DNA of 64,000 nt from Sapria himalayana. Lineage: Eukaryota; Streptophyta; Magnoliopsida; Malpighiales; Rafflesiaceae. The notes beneath the pieces are model-generated. The model was not told the origin of the DNA and searched no databases. It saw only the letters and a list, made by a program, of their open reading frames with translations. Made by a program: the position numbers and the translations under genes. The DNA lies in contig JAREIK010000725.1 of assembly GCA_029783825.1 (NCBI GenBank), forward strand, positions 32,977-96,976, in the 5' to 3' direction. The number at the start of each line of letters is the position of its first letter. The first letter of the stretch is position 1. Positions 1 to 10,085 of this stretch are shown here, piece after piece.

Positions 1-175
1 TCTTATTAATACTAGTTTATTAATTTATTTATTGATCATTATTATAATATCTATTAATGAAATTATTTATATTTAGTTGACATTATATATAATTATTAAG
101 ATTATTATAACTAAATATTGTATTCACATTTAATAAAAATTAAAATTATTATATTATCAATGGTTACAACCATCA

Positions 176-293
176 AAAATTAAAAAATTAAAAAAATTAA
201 AAAAATTAAAAAAATTAAAAAAATTAAAAAAATTAAAAAAATTAAAAAAATTAAAAAAATTAAAAAAATTAAAAAAATTAAAAAAATTAAAAT
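176..293. repeat. 9-bp microsatellite AAAAAAATT
   Basis: About 12-13 near-perfect copies of a 9-bp unit AAAAAAATT lie directly after the palindromic core of the first monomer (core near 162), where other monomers have a few bases such as 'aaaaattaaaaaaaatcaaa'. It looks like a local slippage expansion of the A-rich spacer that normally follows the palindrome. Confidence 0.9.
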
Positions 294-1362
294 TTATGTT
301 TTTTAATTCTTTAGATAATAACTATAAATCACAAAAGGTCTAAACAGTTAAATCACTAAACTCCTAAACCCAAATACACCTAAATACTTAAACCATTAAG
401 CTGGTATATCCTGAAAATAAATAATAAATCTCAATTTTATTTGTATTCATTAATATTTTAAAAAACTATTTTAATTATTTATTAGTTTATTATTATAGAA
501 TTATAAATTACAAAATAAATTATGAGTAAGACAAATTAATTTAAATAATTTATTTATAATAACAAACATATATAGTTATAAAAAAAGCAAAACATTAAAA
601 AATTATTATTAAGTAATATATTTTACTTTGATTTTGAATTAATTTAGATTTTGCAAATATATTTTAAATAATATCTATCTTATTAATAAAAGTTTATTAA
701 ATTTTTTTTGATCATTATTATAATATCTAGCAATGTAATTATTTATATTGAATTTAAATGACTTATAATTATTAAGATTATTATAACTAAATATTATATT
801 TACATTTGAAAATAATTTAAAAATTAATATATTTTCAAAGGTTATAACATTCAAAAATTAAAAAAATAATAAAAATAAATTTTTTGTTATATCATTGTTT
901 AAATAAAACTTATAAACCACTAAATGCATAAACACTTAAACCTCTAAATTCCTAAACACAAATGCTCCTAAATACTTAAACCTTTGAACTCTTAAACCTT
1001 AAATATAATTTAAATAATTTATTTAAATATTAATTACAAAATAAATTATAAGTGATACAAATATAATTTAAATAATTTATTTTTCATCAAATAAAAATAT
1101 AAGCTTATAAAAAGAAGCAAAAACTAAAAAAAATTATTATTTGGTAATAAATTTTACTTGGATTTTGAATATTTTTAGGTTTTGCAATTATATTTTAATT
1201 TATATCTATAATATTAATAATAGCATATTATTTTATTTTTTGATAATTAATATCATATCTATCAATAAAATTGTTTATATTTAGTTTATATTATATATAA
1301 TTATAATGATTATTATTACTAAATATTGTATTCACTTTTTTATAAAATTTTAAAATAATTAT

Positions 1363-1390
1363 ATTTTCAAAGGTTATAACCTTTGAAAAT
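1363..1390. repeat. perfect 28-bp satellite palindrome
   Basis: The 14-bp half ATTTTCAAAGGTTA is followed immediately by its reverse complement, with no loop. Most other monomers carry the same site with one to several mismatches. Confidence 0.9.
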
Positions 1391-2256
1391 ATCAAAAAAT
1401 AATAAAAATAAATATTTTGTTATTTTAATTTTTAAATAAAACTTATAAACCACTAAATTCATACATAGTAAAATTAGTAAACTCTTAATCCCCGTAATGC
1501 CTAAATACATAAACCATTAAGCTGCTATATACTACTTAATAATTAAGAAATCTAATTTATATTTTAATTTATTATTATTTTAAATATTCATTTTAATTAT
1601 TTATAAGTTTATTTTATATAAATATTTATTACAAAATAAATTATGAGTGCGACAAATATAATTTAAATAATTTATTTTTAATCAAAAAAAAATATATGCT
1701 TATAAAAGAAGTAAAATTTTAAAAATTAAAAATTATTATCTAGTAATATTTTTTACTTTAATTTTGAATCAATTTGGGTTTTGTAAATATTTTTAATTAA
1801 TATCTATCTTTTTATTAATAGTTTATTAATTTAATCTTTGATCATTATTATAATATCTATCAATAAAATTGTTTATATTGAATTTATATGATATATAATT
1901 ATTAAAATTATTATAACTAAATATTGTATTCACATTTCAAAAAATTTTAAATATTATTATATTTTCAAAGGTTATAACCTATGAAAATGACAAAAAATTA
2001 CAAATTTTTTTTTGTTATTTTATTGTTTAAGTAAAACCTATAAACCACTAAATGCCTAAAAACATAAATCGCTAAACTACTAAACGACACACCTTTTAAA
2101 TACTTAAACTATTAAATTGGTTTACATTAATAATAAATCATAAATATCATTTTAATTTTTATTAAGTGTAATTTTAAATTTTTATTTTAATTATTTATCA
2201 ATTTATTTTTATAGAAATATTAATTACAAAATAAATTATTAGTGAGACAGATCTAA

Positions 2257-3082
2257 GTAATTTTATTGTTAGATATTATAAAATTGATCAAATAATAAAT
2301 TAATAAACTATTCTTAATAAGATTGATAGCAATTAAAATATAATTGCAAAACCTATATATAATGATTCAAAATCAAAGTAAAATATATTACTAAATAATA
2401 ATTTTTTGTTTTTAAATTTTTACTTCTTTTTATATGATTATTTTTTTTGATTAAAAATAAATTATTAAAATTATATTTTTCTAACTCATTATTTATTTTG
2501 TAATTAATATTTCTATAAAAAATAAACTAATAAATAATTAAAATGAATATTTAAAATTATAATGAATACAAATTAAAATGAGATTTATGATTTATTATAT
2601 GTGGTATACAGATTTAATGGTTTCATTATTTAGAAGTTTTTTCGTTTAGAAGTTTATCAAATTATGTTTTTAGGTATTTAGTGGTTTATAGGTTTTATTT
2701 ATATAATAAAAATAAAAATTATAACCTTTGAAAATAAAATAATTTTAAAAATTGTTTCAAATGTGAATACTATGTATAATTATATTAATCTTACTAATTA
2801 TATATCATATGAATTCAATATAAACAATATTAATGATAGATATTATAATAATGATCAAAAATTAAATTAATAAACTATTATTAATAATATAAAAATTAAT
2901 TAAAATATATTTACATAACACAAAATGATTCAAAAGAAAATCAAAATATATTACTAAATAATAATATTTAATTTTTAAATTTGTTCTTCTTTTTATAAGC
3001 TTATAATTTTTTTTGATTAAAAATAAATTATTTAAATAATATTTGTCTTTCTCGAAATTTATTTTTTATTTAATTTTTCTAT
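2257..3082 (-). repeat. inverted satellite segment (~0.8 kb)
   Basis: Orientation flips near 2257: after a + strand 'gtgagacagatctaa' the text continues as the reverse complement of monomer sequence, for example 'ttgatcaaataataaattaataaac' and later 'ttataacctttgaaaat' followed by 'aaatgtgaatac'. It flips back near 3082 ('taatttttct' to 'ttatctaaatttt'). The inverted sequence resembles the monomer at 30.7-30.8 kb, including its rare 'gatcaattttataatatc' variant. The spacing between the inverted core (2717) and the next direct core (3116) is therefore short, about 399 bp. Confidence 0.8.
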
Positions 3083-5481
3083 TATCTAAATTTTAAAAAT
3101 TATTTTATTTAAAAAGGTTATAACCATTGAAAATCAGATAAAATAAAAAAAAAATTATTTTTATTATATAAATACAAACTATAAACCACAAAATGCCTAA
3201 AAATATAAATTGCTAAACTCATACACGACATAACCCCTAAATTAAAAATCCATTAAATAGGTATACCATATATTATAAATCATAAATCTCATTTTAATTT
3301 GTATTCATTATAATTTTAAATATACATTTTAATTATTTATTAGTTTATTTTTTATAGAAATATTAATTACAAAATAAATAATGAGTGAGACAGATATAAT
3401 TTAAATACATTATTTTTTATGAAAAAAAATAAGCTTATAAAAATAAACAAAATTTCAAAAATGTAAAATTTTATTTAGTAATATAATTTACTTTGATTTT
3501 GAATTATTTGGGTTCTGCAAATATATTTTAATTAATATCTATCTTATTAATAATAGTTTATTAATTTATTTTTTCATCATTTTTATAATATATATTAATA
3601 CATTTTTTTATATTGAATCTACAACAAATATAATTATTAAGATTTTTATAACTAAGTATTGTATTCATATTTTAGAACTATTGAAAAATTATTATATTTT
3701 TAAAGGTCATAACCTTTGAAAATCATGAAAATTCATAAAAATAATTTTTTTTTATTTCATTGTTAAAATAAACCCTATAAACACGAAAATGTCTAAACAT
3801 ATAAATCAATAAACTCCTTAACCCCAAAACCACAAAAAACTTAAACAATTAAATAGTTATACCCTAAATAATAAATCATAAATCTCATTTTTATTAGTAT
3901 TATTATAATTTTAAATATACATTTTAATTATTTATTATTTTTATTTTATAGAAATATAAAATAAAAAAAAAATTTTTAGTGAGACAAATATAATTTAAAT
4001 AATTTATTTTTCATCAAAAAATATATAGGCTTATAAATGGATACAAAAATTTAAAATTTTAAAATTAATATTTAGTAAAATATTTCACTTTGATTTTGAG
4101 TCATTCTAGGATTTGCAAATATATTTTTAACAATATTTATCTTATTAATAATTGGTTATTACTTTTTTATGATCATTATTATAATAAATATCAATAAAAT
4201 AGTTTATCTTGAATTTATATGATATATAATTATTATGATTATTATCAATTCATATTGTATTCACTTGTCAAAAAAAATTAAAAAATTATTATATTTTCAA
4301 AGGTTATAACCTTCAAAAATGAGAAAAAATATCAAAAATAAATTCTTTGTTATTTTATTTTTTATATAAAACCTATAAACCACTAAATGACTAAATTATA
4401 AAATTACTAAACTCATAAACACCGAAGCCCATAAATACTTAAAACATTAAATTAGTATAATCTAAATAATAAATCATAAATCTCAGTTTTTTTTAGTATT
4501 CATTATAATTTTAAATATTCATTTTAATTATTTATCAGTTTATTTTTATAGAAATATTAATTACAAAATAAATTATTAGTGCGACATATATAATTTAAAT
4601 AATTTATTTTTCATCAAAAAAATGCTCATAAAAAGAGCTAAATTTTAAAAATAAAAAATTATTATTTAAAATATATCTTATTTTGATTTTGAATCATTTT
4701 AGATTATACAATTATATTTTAATTTATATCATTCTTATAAATACAAATTTATTAATTTATTTATTGATCGTTATATTAATAACAATCAATAAAATTATTT
4801 ATATTGAGTTTACTTTATATAAAATTAAAATTAGTATATTTTCAAAGGTTACAACCTTCAAAAATTAAAAAAAAAATCAAATAATTAAATATTTTGTTTT
4901 TTCATTCTTTAAATAAAAACTATAAATCACTAAACTCCTAAACAACAAAACACCTAAATACTTAAACCATTAAACTGGTATATCCTGAATAATAAATAAT
5001 AAATCTCAATTTTTTTTGTAATCATTATAATTTTAAATATTCATTTTAATTATTTAGTAGTTTATTATTATAGAATTATAAATTACAAAATAAATTATGA
5101 GTAAGAAAAATTAATTTAAACAATTTATATATAATAACAAAAATATAAAGTTATAAAAAAATCAAAACATTAAAAAAATTATTAAGTAATATATTTTACT
5201 TTGAATTTGAATAAATTATATTTTGCAAATATATTTTAAATAATATCTATCTTATTAATAATAGTTTATTAAATTTTTTTTGATCATTATTATAATATCT
5301 AGCTATGTAATTATTTATATTGCATTTAAATGACTTATAATTATTAAGATTATTATAACTAAATATTATATTTACATTTGAAAAAAATTTAAAAATTATT
5401 ATATTTTCAAAGGTTATAACCTTCAAAAATGATAAAAAATAATATAAATAATATTTTTATTATTGTATTATTTAAATAAAA

Positions 5482-5562
5482 CATATAAACCACTAAATGC
5501 CTAAATATTTAAATCTCTGGACTCCTAAACCCCAAAACCCCCTAAATACTTAAACCATTAAA
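5482..5562 (+). repeat. 8-bp periodic module (NNNYTAAA), example
   Basis: A clear instance of the periodic module found downstream of the palindrome in most monomers. About ten consecutive 8-bp units end in TAAA or AAA, for example CCACTAAA then TGCCTAAA, and later CCATTAAA. One unit here is 9 bp. The 8-bp register is visible in almost every monomer that keeps this part, for example 2039-2120 and 32645-32690. The unit resembles a telomere repeat (CCCCTAAA) but is degenerate. Confidence 0.85.
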
Positions 5563-6673
5563 CCTTGATAACCTAAATAATAAATAATAAATCTCATTTT
5601 TATTTGTATTCATTATAATTTTAAATATTCATTTTTATTATTTTTTAGTTTATTTTTATAGAAATATTGTTACAAAATAAATAATGAGTGAGACATATAT
5701 AATATAAATAAATTATTTTTTATGAAAAAAATATAAGCTTATAAAAATAAACAAAATTTCAAAAATTTAAAATTTTATTTAGTAATATAATTTATTTTAA
5801 TTTTGAATTATTTTGGGTTCTACAAATATATTTTAATTAATATCTATCTTATTAATGATAGTTTATTAATTTATTTTTTGATCATCAAAATAATATATAT
5901 TAATAAAATTTTTTATATTGAATTTACATCAAATAAAAATTATTAGGATTATTATAACTAAGTAGTGTATTCATATTTTAGAACTATTAAAAAAATTATT
6001 ATATTTTCAATGGTTATAACCTTTGAAAATCACGAAAATTCATAAAAATAAATTTTTTGTTAATTCATTGATTAAATAAAACCTATAAATCAATAAATAA
6101 AACCTAAATGTGTAAACATATAAATCAATAAACTCATTAACACCAAAACCACAAGAAACTTAAACCATTAAATAGGTATACCCTAAATAATAAATAATAA
6201 ATCTCATTTTTATTAACATTCATTATAATTTTATATATACTTTTTAATTATTTATTAGTTTATTTTTATAGAAATATAAATTAAAAAATAAATTAATAGT
6301 TAGACAAATATAATTTAAATAATTTATTTTTCTTCAAAAAATATATCAGCTTTTAAATGGATACAAAAATTTAAAATTTTAAAATTAATATTCAGTAAAA
6401 TATTTTACTTTGATTTTGAATCATTTTAGGTTTTGTAAATATTTTTTAAACAATATTTATCTTATTAATAATTATTTATTAAACTTTTGTATGATCATTA
6501 TTATAATATATATCAATATAATTGTTTATAATGAATTTACTTTATATATAATTATTAAGATTATCAAAACTAAATATAGTATTCACATTTAAAAAAAAAA
6601 TTTAAATTGTTGTAGTTTCAAGATTATATTAAATTATTTGTTATTTTATTTTTTAAATAAAAACTATAAACCA

Positions 6674-6681
6674 CTAAATGC
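6674..6681. repeat. left target-site copy of hAT copy 1 (CTAAATGC)
   Basis: CTAAATGC lies immediately before the element's first base. The right copy is lost with the right end of the element. The same octamer flanks copies 2 (right side), 3 (both sides) and 4 (right side). Confidence 0.75.
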
Positions 6682-9600
6682 TAGGGGTGCTCATGGGATG
6701 GGACGGGATGGGGAATACAAATTTCCATTCCATTCCCATAGTTTGGAAATTTTTTTTTGAAGATCCAAACGCTTTTCATAGGTTGAAAATATAATGATGG
6801 GACGGGATGGAGATCAGGTATTTTGGGTAGGAGAAAATGGTTCCGGCACGGAACGAAGTTCGAACATTTTTTTCAATTTATTTTCTTCAACCCGACCAAG
6901 TTAGTTCATGTCGAAACCTTTTGTTGTACCATTTATCATTCCTTAGTTATGTATCTTTCAAACTCAAATTGGTTCAATTTTGTTTTGTAAAATAGGCAGA
7001 ATATCGCAATCAAGTTGCATTACCTTGTCAAAAGCTTTGATGTGCAGAATATGATTGAAATGTTAAATAGAACGGAACCGAGTTGTGTGCTTAATTTGGT
7101 TCTTTGTTTTTTCACAAGTTGGCGTTGTTCAGTCGAGTTTAAGTTAACCATAATAGCAATACTTCATTTTTTAAACAATTACTTAAAATATTAAGGAATA
7201 GGTAAAGATGACCACCAACATTGGTAGCAGCAATTACTACTTAAGTAATTGGTAAAATTAGGCAGCTTAATATAACAAAAAAAATTACAACTAATAATAA
7301 CTATGATAATAATCATTTCAAAGGTCTATCCCGAAACAACAATGAAAATCCAAACACAATTAATTATCTCTTCTATAACTACTCCCTTTTCTTCCTCCAC
7401 TGAAAAGGAAAACCAAAGATGAAAATGTGTTAATCATGTTGACATAATTTTCTAAGATGAAAGAGTAATAAAAAAACAAAATATTACCTTATAAAATTTA
7501 ATACACCCATTCCAAATTTAGTTGGCCAACTATAGTTGGAAGAATATTTGGATCTTGTGACCCCTCTAAAAATTATAATTGAACCATATTTTTATTAAAT
7601 TTAATGAATAAAATAAGTAAAATTTAAATTAAAATTTACAAGATTTGTATACTAACCTTATTCATTATCATCAGGGTCTTGAACTTATTCTTCAATTTCA
7701 ATAGGTTTGTTTGAGCTTCTCAACCAATCTTGTAGACATATGAGAACTTTAGCTATAATAGGTATTAAAGAATTGCTAATTTTATCTAAAGTTCTCCCCC
7801 TCTGTGCTAAATGTAGATTCGTAGGCCACAATAAATGCTTGGATAGTAAATAGATCCCTTGCTACATTTTCCAAAGAAAGATACCCAAACTCATTTACCT
7901 TCCACTAGTTTAGAAGATCAAAATCAATTCTATTATTTTCAAGTTTGTCTTCCAAGTACCTATCCAACTCTTCCAAAGCTGCAACTTCTTGTAATCTACA
8001 ATTCAACAAAAAAAATCATCAACATAAGTATCACTACCATCAAATAAATCATCATTTTTCTTCGACACAATTGAAGAGAAATCATTTTCTTTTGATTCAT
8101 CAACATTTAAATCTTTATAATCATCCATCATCTCATTTAAAGCAAATTTAATCATTTTCACCAAATTTTTAGCCAATTCCTCTCCATAATGCTAAGTGGT
8201 CTTAACCTTGAGATATTTGAGCTTATATCTAGGATCCAACACTACTGCTACAAAAAGCATAATATTTGTTGACTGAAGAGAACCCCAATATTTGTTGCAA
8301 TTTATGCCTCATTTTCTTACCCATTTGACACACCATTGTATCTCTACTATTTTCACAAAGCTCAATTTTTTTTCAAAATTCGAATAATCTTAGGAAAATA
8401 AACACTAGCGGTTGAATATTATGAGCCAGAAAATTTACAAGTTACCTCATTAAAAGTTTTCTAGAAACGAGCCAAAATTTTGGCGTTTGTTCAGTCTCTC
8501 TCAGTTGGAACGTTTGAACCAAACTTTTTCAAAAACCTTTTGTCTTTGTCCTCCAACTTATCAAATTCTTTTTGATATTTTAAATTAGTTTTTAGCATCA
8601 AATAAGTTGAATTCCATCTTGTAGGACATTCTAATTGCAATGAAGATTCATATGTCAAGTTTGCTTCTTCAACACATAACTTAAACATATCTAATCTTTT
8701 AGGTCTGCTCCTCACATATTTCACCACGCCTCTAATTTTTTGAATACAACCCTCAATTACTGCAATGCCATCTCTGACAATTAAGTTTAGGATATGAGCA
8801 CAACATCTCATTTGAAAATGCTAGCCTATCAAAGGTACAATACTTTTCTTCACAAGCCTTTTTTTCAATTGTTCAACTGCAACATCATTATTTGATGCAT
8901 TGTCAACAGTAATGCACATCAACTTTCTCAAACCTCATTCATTCATGCAAAACTCAATAGCATTTCTAATATTAACTCTAGAATGACTTTTAATTTCACA
9001 AAAGTTCAAAATCCTTTTATGCATATTCCATTGAGAATCAATGAAATGAACAGTCAAACATATATAAGACAAATTTTGAATGCTAGTCCATGTGTCGGTA
9101 GACAATGAAACTCTACAACAATGAGATGATATACTATCAAATAATTTCTTCTTTTCCTTCAAAAACAAAGAAAAACAATCCCTCAGTATAGAGTGCCTAG
9201 ATGGAATTTTAAATTAAGGCACACTAACTTCACAAAACTTTTTAAACTCATCCCTCTCAACAAAACAAAAAGGCAATTCATCTTTTATGATCATCTTAAC
9301 TAAAGCCTCCCTAACTAGTTGTTGATCAAATTGCCAACAAGTTAATTTATTATCCTCTGAACTAGCACCTTTAGTGAAACTCAAAAAGATTGTGACTTGT
9401 CTTTACCTTTGTGAGCTTCTATTAATTCTTTTTTGTGTGGAAATTTCCTACAAGTCTCTCTCCAAGTATTTCCATAAACCCGAAGTACCTTGATCACTTT
9501 TTGCCAAATATTCTTTTTTACACCATATACAAGCTGCCCGACCAGTTTCATTTCTCTCTGAATCAACTAATATCACATAAGTTTCCCAAACAGCAGACTT

Positions 9601-10080
9601 ATACTTTTTATGAGCTTGAGGTTCAGATGTACCTTGACTTTCTTTTACAATTGGAATTGAAGAACCTGCCGTAACAATAGGAGGGTTCGTAAAAGGATGA
9701 TGATTAGATTTACCGTTGGATTCTGCCATCTGTATTGCCATTAATTAATATGATATGTTAAGCATAAATACATATAAATATTTCAAACAAGCAAGCTTTA
9801 CAAAATTGACTGTAGCACATTCAGCCCACTCATTCGGCCCAACCACAACATCACAACCAATACTCAACAAAACTGACTACGACACATCATAATAAGAATT
9901 AATAACTCAATTCACGTCAGAAAAACAAACCAAAAGGCTGGTTCCATATGAGACATGGTGGAGGCAACTAGAAGTGCGACGGACAAGGGCTGGACCTAAC
10001 TGAACAAGGATGAAATGGCGTGAGGTGGCTTCGATCTCGTCGGAACAGCAATAGGTGTGTCAGAATTGGATGGGCAATAG
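6682..10080 (-). mobile_element. hAT (Ac-like) transposon copy 1, right end deleted
   Basis: The left terminal inverted repeat TAGGGGTGCTCATGGGAT begins at the first base and has the TAGGGNTG start typical of plant hAT elements. The left subterminal region is GC-richer than the satellite and carries repeated GGGACGG/GGGATGG words. The transposase pseudogene lies on the minus strand inside. The right ~350 bp present in copies 2 and 3 are missing: homology stops at 'gatgggcaatag' near 10080 and satellite resumes at 'tcctaaacacc' near 10086, with about 5 bp of filler. The copy is dead. Confidence 0.9.
7498..9741 (-). pseudogene. hAT transposase pseudogene (copy 1)
   Basis: Minus-strand remnant of an Ac-type transposase (BED zinc finger, central RNase-H-like catalytic part, C-terminal hAT dimerisation domain). 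The start ATG is at 9739-9741 (MAIQMAESNGK). Recognisable in order: the BED Cys pair (CIWC) near 9527-9538; SLSTDTWTS near 9085-9110; VDNASNND near 8892-8915; MRCCAHILNLIVRDG near 8765-8811; CPTRWNSTYL near 8605-8630; decayed dimerisation part 7680-7900. A 57-bp in-frame segment between 7-bp repeats (ATTTACC, here 9708-9714) is absent; in the other copies that segment holds stop codons. A predicted 3' intron lies at 7566-7656, and the original stop would be at 7498-7500. Frameshifts separate the open stretches 9448-9741, 8935-9168 and 8491-8811, and a stop interrupts the C-terminal exon. It cannot give a full-length protein. Confidence 0.85.
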
Positions 10081-10085
10081 ATGCG

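Larger units (their letters stand above)
1..6681 (+). repeat. AT-rich satellite array, block 1
   Basis: Tandem satellite monomers, mostly in + orientation. Palindromic cores (position of the first G of the GGTTATAACC-like core) are near 162, 840, 1372, 1970, 3116, 3705, 4302, 4847, 5412, 6012 and a decayed one near 6621, with an inverted core near 2717. Spacings are 532-610 bp apart from the inverted part and a 678-bp first interval. The monomer with core 6012, and the one with core 3705, carry a marker 'tagaactatt' just upstream of the palindrome; this marker recurs at 23.4, 31.4 and 64.0 kb. The block ends at the target site of hAT copy 1. No gene was seen; short open frames here are low-complexity and begin with TTG. 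Confidence 0.93.

Noticed and set aside
4683..4868. Recurrent ~60-codon open frames in the same phase of the satellite (also 6410-6592, 28853-29035, 31853-32053, 62561-62743), all starting MILNHF-like
   Set aside because: They begin at TTG, consist almost only of I, L, N, Y, K and F, and their similarity comes from the repeated DNA. No plant gene signal accompanies them.
1..6681. Regularly spaced palindromes as a CRISPR-like array
   Set aside because: The spacing is ~600 bp, the intervals are themselves repeats, and the context is a plant satellite.
7859..8151. Two overlapping plus-strand open frames (62 and 68 codons) in hAT copy 1
   Set aside because: They run antisense through the decayed dimerisation region and have only simple, low-complexity content.
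9435..9674. Plus-strand open frame of 79 codons (also 25135-25368, 42479-42685, 53195-53404)
   Set aside because: These are antisense shadows of the transposase pseudogenes on the minus strand.
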